From the NCBI RefSeq assembly GCF_900101265.1, contig NZ_FMZS01000008.1:1-64000 (forward strand): a DNA stretch of 64,000 nt, in the 5' to 3' direction. Under the pieces are notes generated by a model. The model was not told the origin of the DNA and searched no databases. It saw only the letters and a program-made list of their open reading frames with translations. The stretch comes from Massilia sp. PDC64. GTDB taxonomy: Bacteria; Pseudomonadota; Gammaproteobacteria; Burkholderiales; Burkholderiaceae_D. Below are positions 40,751-49,359 of this stretch, one piece after another; the stretch's first letter is position 1, and every line of letters begins with the position of its first letter. Both the position numbers and the translations under genes were made by a program.

Positions 40751-42028
40751 ATGGCACAAATCGAAGTCAAGGTCCCCCAATTGTCGGAATCGGTCGCCGA
40801 AGCGACCCTGCTGTCGTGGCACAAGAAAGTCGGCGAAGCCGTCTCGCGCGACGAGAACCTGATCGACATCGAGACCGACAAGGTGGTCCTGGAACTGCCG
40901 GCCCCGGCTGCCGGCGTGATCGTGCAAATCATCAAGAACGACGGCGGTACCGTCGTGTCGGGTGAAACCATCGCCATCATCGATACCGAAGCCTCGGCCG
41001 GCGTGAGCCCGCTGCAGGTGACCGCTGCCCCGGCCGCTAGTGCCGAAGCCGCTGCTGCGGCCGCTGCCCCGGCAGCTGGCGCATCGACGGGCGCCAAGGG
41101 CGACGTCGCCATGCCGGCCGCCGCCAAGATCCTGGCCGACAACAACCTGACCGCCGCCGACGCCACCGGCACCGGCCGTGACGGCCGCGTGACCAAGGGC
41201 GATGCCCTGGCCGCCGTCGCCAACAAGGGTGCTGTCGCTCCGGCGCCGGCCGCTCCGGCACCGCTGCAGCAAGCCGCACCGAAGGCAGCCCTGCCGCAAG
41301 TGGCCGCACCGGCCGTCAACCTGGGCGACCGTCCGGAAGAGCGCGTGCCGATGAGCCGCCTGCGCGCCCGTATCGCCGAGCGCCTGCTGCAGTCGCAGTC
41401 GACCAACGCGATCCTGACGACGTTCAACGAAGTCAACATGCAGCCGGTCATCGACCTGCGCAACAAGTACAAGGACAAGTTCGAGAAAGAGCACGGCGTC
41501 AAGCTGGGCTTCATGTCCTTCTTCGTCAAGGCCGCCGTTGCCGCGCTGAAGAAGTACCCGATCCTGAACGCGTCGGTCGACGGTAACGACATCATCTACC
41601 ACGGCTATTTCGACATCGGTATCGCCGTCGGTTCGCCGCGTGGCCTGGTCGTCCCGATCCTGCGCAACGCCGACCAGATGTCCATCGCCGACATCGAGAA
41701 GAAGATCGGCGAATTCGGCCAGAAAGCCAAGGACGGCAAGCTGACGCTGGAAGACCTGACCGGCGGTACGTTCTCGATCTCGAACGGCGGCGTGTTCGGC
41801 TCGATGCTGTCGACCCCGATCATCAACCCGCCGCAGTCGGCAATCCTGGGCGTGCACGCGACCAAGGACCGCGCCGTCGTCGAGAACGGCCAGATCGTCA
41901 TCCGCCCGATGAACTACCTGGCGATGTCGTACGACCACCGCATCATCGACGGCCGCGAAGCCGTCCTGGGCCTGGTCGCGATGAAGGACGCGCTGGAAGA
42001 TCCGGCCCGCCTGCTGCTCGACCTGTAA
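40751..42028 (+). CDS. sucB: 2-oxoglutarate dehydrogenase E2, dihydrolipoamide succinyltransferase
   Basis: The 425-residue protein has one lipoyl domain with the lipoylated lysine K44 in IETDKVVLELPAP, an Ala/Pro-rich linker, an E3-binding domain (about 118-150, PAAAKILADNNL ... GRDGRVTKGD), a second linker, and the catalytic domain ending in SYDHRIIDGRE with H396 and D400. It moves the succinyl group to CoA in the complex with SucA and LpdA. It follows sucA after a terminator-like hairpin. Confidence 0.97.
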   Translation: MAQIEVKVPQLSESVAEATLLSWHKKVGEAVSRDENLIDIETDKVVLELPAPAAGVIVQIIKNDGGTVVSGETIAIIDTEASAGVSPLQVTAAPAASAEAAAAAAAPAAGASTGAKGDVAMPAAAKILADNNLTAADATGTGRDGRVTKGDALAAVANKGAVAPAPAAPAPLQQAAPKAALPQVAAPAVNLGDRPEERVPMSRLRARIAERLLQSQSTNAILTTFNEVNMQPVIDLRNKYKDKFEKEHGVKLGFMSFFVKAAVAALKKYPILNASVDGNDIIYHGYFDIGIAVGSPRGLVVPILRNADQMSIADIEKKIGEFGQKAKDGKLTLEDLTGGTFSISNGGVFGSMLSTPIINPPQSAILGVHATKDRAVVENGQIVIRPMNYLAMSYDHRIIDGREAVLGLVAMKDALEDPARLLLDL

Positions 42029-42091
42029 TTCACGAAGGGAGGGGCGCGCCGCCTGGCGCGCTCGTGCTGTGTCTGATGGAAGGGAACGATC

Positions 42092-42430
42092 ATGATCTCC
42101 GATGAAATCAAGCGTTTGCACGAACTGCACCAGGCCGGCGCCCTCACCGACGCCGAATTCGAACAGGCGAAGGCGAAGGTTCTGTCCGGCGCCGCGTCGA
42201 CCGTGAACCTGAACAAGACCGCGAGTGCCGACGGCACATTCGCGTCCGAGCTGAACACCCTGCGCCGCTCGCGCACCGACCGCTGGCTGGGCGGTGTCTG
42301 CGGCGGCCTCGCCCGGGTCTCGGGTGTGGATGCGTGGGTGTGGCGGCTCGTGTTCACCCTGTTCACCATCACGTTCGGGTTCGGGATCGTGATTTACCTG
42401 TTGCTGTGGATTTTCGTCCCGGAAGAATAA
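42092..42430 (+). CDS. SHOCT + PspC domain membrane protein
   Basis: The 112-residue protein begins with a short SHOCT-like helix pair (ISDEIKRLHELHQAGALTDAEFEQAKAKVL), then a PspC domain (RSRTDRWLGGVCGGLARVSGVDAWVWRLVFTLFTITFGFGIVIYLLLWIFVPEE) with one long membrane helix. PspC proteins respond to envelope stress. Its position between sucB and lpdA, inside the 2-oxoglutarate dehydrogenase operon, is odd. AGGGAACG lies before the ATG. A stable hairpin follows. Confidence 0.88.
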   Translation: MISDEIKRLHELHQAGALTDAEFEQAKAKVLSGAASTVNLNKTASADGTFASELNTLRRSRTDRWLGGVCGGLARVSGVDAWVWRLVFTLFTITFGFGIVIYLLLWIFVPEE

Positions 42431-42434
42431 AGTT

Positions 42435-42459
42435 GGTTGGACGGCTGGGCCGTCCAACC
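42435..42459 (+). other. 11-bp hairpin between the PspC gene and lpdA
   Basis: GGTTGGACGGC / GCCGTCCAACC is a perfect stem with a 3-base loop, starting 4 bases after the PspC stop and ending 22 bases before lpdA. No T-run follows. It may be an mRNA processing or stabilising element that sets the level of lpdA relative to the other genes. Confidence 0.55.
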
Positions 42460-42481
42460 GGCGAAAACAAGGAATTCATTA

Positions 42482-43915
42482 ATGAGCACTGAAAAACAAT
42501 TCGACGTCGTCGTGATCGGCGGCGGTCCTGGCGGCTACGTGGCCGCGATCCGCGCTGCGCAGCTGGGCTTCAAGACCGCCTGCATCGACGAATGGCAGAA
42601 CGCCAAGGGCGGCCCGGCACTGGGCGGCACCTGCACGAACGTCGGCTGCATCCCGTCGAAGGCACTGCTGCAATCGTCGGAACACTTCGAGCACGCCGGT
42701 CACGCGTTTGCCGAGCACGGCATCGACGTCGCTGGCCTGTCGCTGAACCTGGGCCAGATGCTCAAGCGTAAGGATGGCGTCGTCAAGGCCAACAACGACG
42801 GCATCGTCTACCTGTTCAAGAAGAACAAGGTCACCTTCTTCCACGGCCGCGGCACGTTCGCCGGCAAGGCCGAAGGCGGCTACACCATCAACGTGTCGGG
42901 CCCGACCACCGATTCGATCACCGCGAAGAACGTGATCATCGCGACCGGCTCGAATGCCCGCGAACTGCCGGGCGCACCGTTCGACGAGAAAGTCATCCTG
43001 TCGAACACGGGCGCGCTGACGGTCGACGCCGTCCCGGCCAAGCTGGGCGTCATCGGCGCCGGCGTGATCGGCCTGGAGATGGGCTCCGTGTGGCGCCGCC
43101 TGGGTGCCAAGGTCACCGTGCTGGAAGGCCTGCCGACGTTCCTGGGCGCGGTCGACGAGCAGATCGCCAAGGAAGCGCACAAGCTGTTCACGAAGCAGGG
43201 CCTGGACATCCACCTGGGTGTGAAGATCAACAGCGTCACCAAGGGCGACAACAGCGTCACCGTGGACTACGCCGATGCATCGGGCGCAGCGCAGAGCGCG
43301 ACGTTCGACCGCCTGATCGTCTCGATCGGCCGCGTGCCGAACACCAACGGCCTCGGCATCGAGACCGTCGGCGTGCAGCTGGACGAGCGCGGCTTCGTGG
43401 CCGTCGACGACGAATGCCGTACCAACGTCCCGGGCATCTGGGCCGTGGGCGACGTCGTGCGTGGCCCGATGCTGGCGCACAAGGCGGAAGAAGAGGGTGT
43501 CGCCGTCGCCGAGCGCATCGCCGGCCAGCACGGTCACGTCAACTTCAACACGATCCCGTGGGTCATCTACACCTCGCCGGAAATCGCGTGGGTCGGCAAG
43601 ACCGAGCAGCAGCTCAAGAAGGAAGGCGTCGCCTATAAAGCCGGCACGTTCCCGTTCATGGCCAACGGCCGTGCACGCGCGCTGGGCGACACGTCGGGCA
43701 TGGTGAAATTCCTGGCCGACGCGACGACCGACGAAATCCTGGGCGTCCACATCGTGGGCCCGGTGGCATCGGAACTGATCTCGGAAGCCGTCGTCGCGAT
43801 GGAATTCCGCGCGTCGTCGGAAGACATCGCCCGTATCTGCCACGCCCACCCGTCGCTGTCCGAAGCGACCAAGGAAGCCGCGCTCGCCGTCGACAAGCGT
43901 TCGCTGAACTTCTAA
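42482..43915 (+). CDS. lpdA: dihydrolipoamide dehydrogenase (E3)
   Basis: The 477-residue flavoprotein reoxidises the lipoyl group of SucB. Evidence: FAD fold VVVIGGGPGGYVAAIRAAQLG, redox disulfide C51/C56 in GGTCTNVGCIPSK, NAD fold IGAGVIGLEMGSVWRRLG, and the C-terminal HAHPSLSEA with the catalytic His-Glu. The ATG at 42482 (MSTEKQFD) follows AAGGA; a longer frame upstream is not needed. It completes the sucA-sucB-lpdA set. Confidence 0.97.
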   Translation: MSTEKQFDVVVIGGGPGGYVAAIRAAQLGFKTACIDEWQNAKGGPALGGTCTNVGCIPSKALLQSSEHFEHAGHAFAEHGIDVAGLSLNLGQMLKRKDGVVKANNDGIVYLFKKNKVTFFHGRGTFAGKAEGGYTINVSGPTTDSITAKNVIIATGSNARELPGAPFDEKVILSNTGALTVDAVPAKLGVIGAGVIGLEMGSVWRRLGAKVTVLEGLPTFLGAVDEQIAKEAHKLFTKQGLDIHLGVKINSVTKGDNSVTVDYADASGAAQSATFDRLIVSIGRVPNTNGLGIETVGVQLDERGFVAVDDECRTNVPGIWAVGDVVRGPMLAHKAEEEGVAVAERIAGQHGHVNFNTIPWVIYTSPEIAWVGKTEQQLKKEGVAYKAGTFPFMANGRARALGDTSGMVKFLADATTDEILGVHIVGPVASELISEAVVAMEFRASSEDIARICHAHPSLSEATKEAALAVDKRSLNF

Positions 43916-43941
43916 GCAGCATCCGGGGCCGTGCGCCTCGT

Positions 43942-44018
43942 TGGGTGGGCACCCTGTGCCCACGCGTGACGCATGCACATCGCCGGCGTCCGCGTGGGCA
44001 CGTGGTGCCCACCCTACG
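43942..44018. repeat. REP-like palindromic repeats, family A, two inverted copies
   Basis: Copy 1 (43942-43970) contains GGGTGGGCA-N5-TGCCCACGCGTGAC, and copy 2 (43991-44018) is its inverted relative CGCGTGGGCA-N5-TGCCCACCCTACG. Each copy can form a 7-bp stem (GTGGGCA/TGCCCAC) and the pair can form a larger one. A third copy is at 45843. They fill the lpdA-zapE gap and look like bacterial interspersed mosaic elements. Confidence 0.7.
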
Positions 44019-44036
44019 TTTTTATACACGACATCC

Positions 44037-45134
44037 ATGAACGTCCAAGAGTACTACCAGCACGCGCTGACCGAGCGCGGATTCAAGTCCGATCCCGCGC
44101 AGCAGCGCGCCGTCGACCGCCTGCAGCAGGCCTACGACGACTGGGTCGACTACAAGGCCCAGCGCTCGTCCGCGTTCAAGCGCCTGATCAACCGACCCGA
44201 CGTGCCGCAGGGCGTCTACATGTGGGGTGGCGTCGGGCGCGGCAAGTCCTTCCTCATGGACAGCTTCTACTCGGTGGTGCCGGTCGTGCGCAAGACGCGC
44301 CTGCACTTCCACGAATTCATGCGCGCCGTGCACCGCCAGCTCGACGAGCTGAAGGGCATGGAAGACCCGCTGATCGAGGTCGCCAAGCGCATCGCCAAGA
44401 AATACCGCCTGATCTGCTTCGACGAATTCCACGTGAACGACGTGGCCGACGCGATGATCATGTATAACCTGCTGTCCGCACTGTTCGCCAACGGCGTGTC
44501 GTTCGTCATGACGTCGAACTACGACCCGGACAAGCTGTACCCGGACGGCCTGCACCGCGACCGCATGCTGCCCACGATCGCGCTGATCAAGGAAAAGCTG
44601 GACGTCATGAACGTCGACGCCGGCATCGACTACCGCCACCGCGCGCTGGAACAGGTGCAGGCCTATTACACGCCGCTGGGCGCGGCCTCCGACCGGCTGC
44701 TCCGCGAGGCGTATGCGAAAGTCGCCGACACGGCCGACGAGGATCCGCGCGTGCACATCGAACAGCGCGAGCTGCGTGCGCTGCGGCGTGCCGGCGGCGT
44801 GATCTGGTTCGATTTCGCCACCTTGTGCGGCGGCCCGCGCTCGCAGAACGACTACCTGGAACTCGCGAGCCAGTTCCATACCGTGATCCTGTCGGGCGTG
44901 CCGCGCATGTCGGCCGCGATGTCGTCGGAGGCGCGCCGCTTCACGTGGCTGATCGACGTGTTCTACGATCACAAGGTCAAGCTGATCATGTCGGCCGAGG
45001 TCGAGCCGGAGCTGCTGTACACCGAAGGCGCGATGTCGAACGAGTTCCATCGCACCGTGTCGCGTATCATTGAGATGCAGTCGCGTGAATACATGCTCGC
45101 CGAGCGCCGCGGCGCGGCCGATTCACTGGCCTGA
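44037..45134 (+). CDS. zapE: cell division ATPase ZapE (AFG1 family)
   Basis: The 365-residue AAA-type ATPase has Walker A at residues 64-71 (GGVGRGKS) and Walker B LICFDEFHV, with the family text LHFHEFMRAVH and VSFVMTSNYDPDKLYPDGLHRDRMLP. ZapE acts on the FtsZ ring in E. coli. The ATG at 44037 was chosen because the conserved protein begins with MNVQEYY; the frame remains open upstream through the repeat elements. It follows lpdA. Confidence 0.93.
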   Translation: MNVQEYYQHALTERGFKSDPAQQRAVDRLQQAYDDWVDYKAQRSSAFKRLINRPDVPQGVYMWGGVGRGKSFLMDSFYSVVPVVRKTRLHFHEFMRAVHRQLDELKGMEDPLIEVAKRIAKKYRLICFDEFHVNDVADAMIMYNLLSALFANGVSFVMTSNYDPDKLYPDGLHRDRMLPTIALIKEKLDVMNVDAGIDYRHRALEQVQAYYTPLGAASDRLLREAYAKVADTADEDPRVHIEQRELRALRRAGGVIWFDFATLCGGPRSQNDYLELASQFHTVILSGVPRMSAAMSSEARRFTWLIDVFYDHKVKLIMSAEVEPELLYTEGAMSNEFHRTVSRIIEMQSREYMLAERRGAADSLA

Positions 45135-45164
45135 CTCGCTGGCCCGAACGATCAAAGGAACCGA

Positions 45165-45845
45165 ATGAAAGCAGACTTCGTCACAGACACCCGTACCCGT
45201 TTGCGCACGCTCGCCGGCGCGCTTGCCGTCGCCTTGCCCGCTGCGTTGCTCACCGCGTGCGCAAGCCAGGACGTGGTGCCGCACGAGGTGCCGCCGCCGC
45301 CCGTGACGTCCGTCGCGCAGGCCGACCAGCAACTGGCCGCCGTCGCACGCGAGCGCGCGGCGATCGAGGCCCGCTTCGCGGAACGGGAACGCGTCTGCTA
45401 CGACAAGTTTTTCGTGAATAACTGCCTCGACGAGGCCAAGGAACGCCGCCGCAGCGCGCTCGCCGCCCAGCGCGCGATCGAGATCCAGGCCGAGCGCTTC
45501 AAGCGCCAGGCGATCGTCGAGGAGCGCGACCGCAACCTGGCCGAGGCGGAACGGCGCTTCAAGGAACAGGAAGCGCGCCTCGCGCAGGAACCGCCGAAGC
45601 CCGCACCCGAGCCGGCGCCCCTGCCGCCGCCGCGCAAGTCGACCGTGCCCGCACGCATGGCCGAACACAACGCCCGCCTGCGTGCGGAGCAACAGGCGGA
45701 AGCGGCGAACGCGGCCAAGCGCGCGCAGAACGTGCGCGACTACGAGGCACGCAAGGCCGAGTCGGAAGAACGCCAGCGCAAGGTCGCCCAGCGCAAGGCG
45801 GAGAAGGCGGCGAAGGCAGCGAAAGAAGCCAAAGAAGCGAAGTAG
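45165..45845 (+). CDS. coiled-coil lipoprotein of unknown function
   Basis: The 226-residue protein has a long N-terminal region and a lipobox LTAC (C32), so it should be anchored in a membrane. The mature part is a charged coiled coil (ARERAAIEARFAERERVCYDKFFVNNCLDEAKERRR), with a Cys pair in CYDKFFVNNC, a Pro-rich break (EPPKPAPEPAPLPPPRK) and a Lys/Ala-rich tail (RKAEKAAKAAKEAKEAK). I do not know a family function. It follows zapE by 30 bases. Its TAG stop is the first part of a palindromic repeat. Confidence 0.7.
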   Translation: MKADFVTDTRTRLRTLAGALAVALPAALLTACASQDVVPHEVPPPPVTSVAQADQQLAAVARERAAIEARFAERERVCYDKFFVNNCLDEAKERRRSALAAQRAIEIQAERFKRQAIVEERDRNLAEAERRFKEQEARLAQEPPKPAPEPAPLPPPRKSTVPARMAEHNARLRAEQQAEAANAAKRAQNVRDYEARKAESEERQRKVAQRKAEKAAKAAKEAKEAK

Positions 45846-45873
45846 GGTGGGCGGCCCTCCGCCCACGCGTGAC
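45843..45873. repeat. REP-like palindromic repeat, family A, third copy
   Basis: TAGGGTGGGCGG-CCCT-CCGCCCACGCGTGAC: same flanks as the copies at 43942-44018 (GGGTGGGC ... GCCCACGCGTGAC) with a different loop. The 8-bp stem GTGGGCGG/CCGCCCAC is perfect. It overlaps the stop codon of the lipoprotein gene and may act as a terminator between the convergent genes. Confidence 0.7.
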
Positions 45874-45890
45874 ATTCGCGTTACGTTGGC

Positions 45891-46661
45891 TTACGGCCGA
45901 TCGATCACCGGCTTGACCAGCTTGACGATGGCCATGCTGCAATTCCCGCCCTTGCCCTGCGACCGCTCGCCGGCTTTGTTGATCAGCATCTCGGACGCCT
46001 GACGGGGGCTGGCCTTCGCGGTCACGGCACCCAGCTCGGCATCCGTGAAGAAATGCCACAGGCCATCCGAGCACAGCAGGAAAACATCGTTCGGCGCCAG
46101 GTCGAGACGTTGGCCGAACGTGACGAACGGATCCTTGCGGCTATTGCCCATCACATTCAGCAACAGCTTGGACTTGCGGTGGTTCTTTGCCGCATCCGGC
46201 GGCAGGCGGTCGCTCGACACGAGGTGCTCGATATACGCGGCGTCGCTCGTGCGCGCCAGGCACTTGCCGTCGTGGAAGTAATACAGGCGCGAATCGCCGA
46301 CGTGGGCCCAGACAGCCTCGCCGTGCGGCGTCAGGACGAGGCCGACGAAGCTGGCGTGCGCCTGCACCTGCGTCGTAACGGCGTTCATGTTGATGACCAG
46401 GTGGGTTTCCTGCACGATGTCGCGCAACAATTGTTGCAGACGCTCCACGGACGGGCGGTCGCCCGGCTTGAATTCGTCGAACACCTGCTTGGCCGTGTGC
46501 AGGACCTGTTCCGCGCCGGCCGCGCCGGCGATGCCGTCGGACAGCACGGCCAGGACGTAGCCGGGCGCGCGGGCACCCGTCATGAGCGCGACCCGGTCGT
46601 TCTGCTGGGGGCGGTTACCGATATGCTGGGCGGTTCCCGCTTCTAACTTGTATGAGGTCAT
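45891..46661 (-). CDS. PP2C-family serine/threonine phosphatase
   Basis: The 256-residue protein has PP2C metal-binding motifs: QQNDRVAL (N-terminal Asp), VLSDGIAGAAGAEQVL (variant of DGhGG), VWAHVGDSRLYY and LCSDGLW, ending with GERSQGKGGNCSMAIVKL, where the last conserved Asp is usually D-N and here is G-N. It is soluble. It could counteract a Ser/Thr kinase outside the window. It is single, convergent with the lipoprotein gene and divergent from the YdcH gene. Confidence 0.87.
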   Translation of the reverse strand: MTSYKLEAGTAQHIGNRPQQNDRVALMTGARAPGYVLAVLSDGIAGAAGAEQVLHTAKQVFDEFKPGDRPSVERLQQLLRDIVQETHLVINMNAVTTQVQAHASFVGLVLTPHGEAVWAHVGDSRLYYFHDGKCLARTSDAAYIEHLVSSDRLPPDAAKNHRKSKLLLNVMGNSRKDPFVTFGQRLDLAPNDVFLLCSDGLWHFFTDAELGAVTAKASPRQASEMLINKAGERSQGKGGNCSMAIVKLVKPVIDRP

Positions 46662-46840
46662 AAACGTGGCTTTCCGATGCCGCCATGCCGGACTTTGTTG
46701 GCGGCAACGGCGGTGTAGTTTAAACTATGCACCGGTTTGCACTGGAGTTGCAAGCCGTAACAATGAATAGCGCGCCGCCCCGAGCCAGCGGGCATGCGTC
46801 TTCCCACCCCATTACGCTTAACTGTTCGGAAATGCCTAAC

Positions 46841-47041
46841 ATGATCGACGTCCAGGAGATCCAGCGCCGTATTATTGAACTCGACGTGGAACATCGCGAC
46901 CTCGATGCTGTCATCGACATGCTGACCCGCGACGGTCACGCCGACCAGTTGCAGCTGCGCCGTCTGAAAAAACGCAAGCTGCAGTTGAAGGACCACATCA
47001 CACTGCTGAAAATGCAGTTGGTGCCGGACGTGCCGGCATAA
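46841..47041 (+). CDS. YdcH family (DUF465) small protein
   Basis: The 66-residue helical protein IDVQEIQRRIIELDVEHRDLD ... LQLRRLKKRKLQLKDHITLLK fits the DUF465/SlyX-like YdcH family in size and pattern. Function unknown. The start could be ATG 46841 or 46832; I prefer 46841 because the GGA at 46828 is then at normal distance. Earlier in-frame ATGs give a tail with no family match. It precedes the helicase gene by 24 bases. Confidence 0.78.
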   Translation: MIDVQEIQRRIIELDVEHRDLDAVIDMLTRDGHADQLQLRRLKKRKLQLKDHITLLKMQLVPDVPA

Positions 47042-47065
47042 GCCTACGTTTTTAAGCTTTCCATT

Positions 47066-49105
47066 TTGACCGATCATCTCCCCTTGTCTGAAGCCGACCT
47101 CGACGCCGGCCACGACGCCGCGCAAGCGCCTTCCGAACCTGCCGGCAAGTACGACGCCGAAGTCGAACGCATCTTCGGCGCCGGCGGCCCGCTCGCGCCC
47201 GCCGTCGGCACGTTCAAGCCGCGCCAGTCTCAGACCGAGATGGCGAAGGCGATCGCGCACGCCATCGGCACGCAGGGCACGCTGATCGCCGAGGCCGGCA
47301 CGGGCACGGGCAAGACCTTCGCCTACCTCGTCCCCGCGCTGCTGTGGGGCGGCAAGACGATCGTCTCGACCGGCACCAAGAACCTGCAGGACCAGCTCTT
47401 TTCGCGCGACATCCCGACCGTGCGCGCCGCATTGCGCGCCCCCGTCTCGGTGGCGCTGCTGAAGGGCCGCTCGAACTACGTCTGCCACTACCACCTGGAA
47501 CGCACGCTGCAGAACGGCCGCCTGACGTCGCGCGACGACGTGGGCCACCTGCGCGAGATCTCGCGCTTCATCAAGATGAGCCAGTCGGGCGACAAGGCCG
47601 AGCTGACGAAGGTTCCGGAAACGGCGTCCGTGTGGAACCTCGTGACGTCCACCCGCGAGAACTGCGTGGGCCAGGAGTGCCAGTACTACCAGGACTGCTT
47701 CGTGATGAAGGCGCGCCGCGAGGCGCAGCAGGCGGACGTCGTCGTCGTCAACCACCACCTGTTCTTCGCCGACGTGGCGCTGAAGGAAGGCGGCATGGCG
47801 GAACTGCTGCCGTCCGCGAACACGATCATCTTCGACGAGGCGCACCAGTTGCCGGAAGTGGCGACGCTGTTCTTCGGCACGACCGTGTCGACGGGGCAGG
47901 TGCTGGAACTGTGCCGCGACGTGCTGGCCGAAGGCCTCGCGCACGCGCGCGGCGGCGTGGACTGGGCGAAGGTCGTGACCATCGTCGAGAAGGCGGCGCG
48001 CGACCTGCGCCTGACGTTCCCGGAAGGCGGCACGCGCCTGTCCTTGCCGCAGATCCCGCCCAGCTCGGAATTCTTCCCGGCGCTGGACAAGCTGAAGGAA
48101 GAACTGGAAGGCCTGATCGACGTGCTGGAGTCCCAGGCCGAGCGCGCCGAGACGATCGAGCAGTGCCGCGTGCGCGCCGTCGAGATGCTCGAGCAATACA
48201 AGGCCTGGAAGTCGGAACCGAAGAAGGGCAAGGAGATCGAGGGGGACGATGCCGTCCTGTGGGTCGAGGCGTTCTCGTCGTCGCTGCAGCTGCACAAGAC
48301 GCCGCTGTCGATCGCGCCGATCTTCGCCGGCCAGCGCGCCGGCACGCCGCGCAGCTGGATCTTCACGTCCGCGACCCTGGCCGTGAAGAACGATTTCAAG
48401 CACTTCACCGCGCAGCTCGGCATGACGGGCGAACCGGCGCAGAGCTGGCCCAGCCCGTTCAACTACCAGGAGCAGGGCATCCTGTACGTGCCGACCGGGT
48501 TGCCGGAACCGAACACGTTCGGCTACACGGACGCCGTCGTCGACATGGCGCTGCCCGTGATCGAGGCGGCGGGCGGGCGCTGCTTCTTCCTGTGCACGAC
48601 GATCCGCGCCGTGAACCGCGTGGCCGAACGCCTGCGCGAGGAATTCGCCGCGCGGGGCCTCGATTTCCCCCTGTTCGTGCAGGGCGAACGGGGCCGCACG
48701 GAATTGCTGGATTCCTTCCGCAACGCCGGCAATGCCGTGCTCGTGGGCAGCCAGAGTTTCTGGGAAGGCGTCGACGTGCGCGGCGAGGCGCTGTCGCTCG
48801 TCATCATCGACAAGCTGCCGTTCGCGCCGCCCGACGACCCCGTGCTGGCCGCGCGCATCGAAGTGATGGAAAAGAAGGGCATGAACGGTTTCGTTCACCA
48901 CACCTTGCCCGAAGCCATCATCAACCTGAAGCAGGGCGCCGGCCGCCTGATCCGCGACGTCGAGGACCGCGGCGTGCTGATGCTGTGCGATCCGCGCGTG
49001 ATCAGCAAGCCGTATGGGCGGCGGATCTGGCAGAGTTTGCCGCCTTTCCGTCGCACGCGGGTGCAGGCGGACGTCATCGAGTTTTTCCGCTCACCTAAAG
49101 CTTAG
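47066..49105 (+). CDS. DinG/YoaA-like ATP-dependent DNA helicase
   Basis: The 679-residue XPD-type superfamily 2 helicase has Walker A EAGTGTGKT near residue 76, four cysteines for an Fe-S cluster (NYVCHYH ... NCVGQECQYYQDCF), the DEAH box IFDEAHQLPE, and C-terminal motifs VGSQSFWEGVDV and QGAGRLIRDVEDRG. It unwinds damaged or structured DNA. The start is a TTG (47066), since no ATG lies before the Walker A motif; the ribosome site is weak. It follows ydcH. Confidence 0.9.
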   Translation: MTDHLPLSEADLDAGHDAAQAPSEPAGKYDAEVERIFGAGGPLAPAVGTFKPRQSQTEMAKAIAHAIGTQGTLIAEAGTGTGKTFAYLVPALLWGGKTIVSTGTKNLQDQLFSRDIPTVRAALRAPVSVALLKGRSNYVCHYHLERTLQNGRLTSRDDVGHLREISRFIKMSQSGDKAELTKVPETASVWNLVTSTRENCVGQECQYYQDCFVMKARREAQQADVVVVNHHLFFADVALKEGGMAELLPSANTIIFDEAHQLPEVATLFFGTTVSTGQVLELCRDVLAEGLAHARGGVDWAKVVTIVEKAARDLRLTFPEGGTRLSLPQIPPSSEFFPALDKLKEELEGLIDVLESQAERAETIEQCRVRAVEMLEQYKAWKSEPKKGKEIEGDDAVLWVEAFSSSLQLHKTPLSIAPIFAGQRAGTPRSWIFTSATLAVKNDFKHFTAQLGMTGEPAQSWPSPFNYQEQGILYVPTGLPEPNTFGYTDAVVDMALPVIEAAGGRCFFLCTTIRAVNRVAERLREEFAARGLDFPLFVQGERGRTELLDSFRNAGNAVLVGSQSFWEGVDVRGEALSLVIIDKLPFAPPDDPVLAARIEVMEKKGMNGFVHHTLPEAIINLKQGAGRLIRDVEDRGVLMLCDPRVISKPYGRRIWQSLPPFRRTRVQADVIEFFRSPKA

Positions 49106-49140
49106 CGGCGACTTCGAATCCGTCGCGGAGTCGGAGATTC

Positions 49141-49180
49141 GGGGTCAGAGCCCAAAAAAGCAAATTCGGGCTCTGACCCC
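49141..49180. repeat. GGGGTCAGAGCCC inverted repeat
   Basis: Perfect 13-base arms GGGGTCAGAGCCC (49141-49153) and GGGCTCTGACCCC (49168-49180) with a 14-base A/T-rich spacer, in the 254-base gap after the helicase gene. A related GGGGTC/GACCCC hairpin is at 62153-62180. This looks like a dispersed palindromic repeat; it could also act as a terminator. Confidence 0.65.
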
Positions 49181-49359
49181 CGGCTTCGTTAGCCGTCGCG
49201 TATCTGCTTGGCCTGGCTTCGTTTGGTTGTACTTTTCAGCTCGTCTGCCGGTACGCCGCAGATTTGCTCTTCTCCCCCTTGTGCTCCCACAACATGCAGG
49301 ATGGGTGACTTGTTTAGAGTCTCACAGGCCCGGCCGGTGGCAGACTTCAAGGGGGAGCA

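Noticed and set aside
46658..48901. A 747-residue minus-strand frame opposite the helicase
   Set aside because: Antisense shadow of the DinG/YoaA helicase, no domain.
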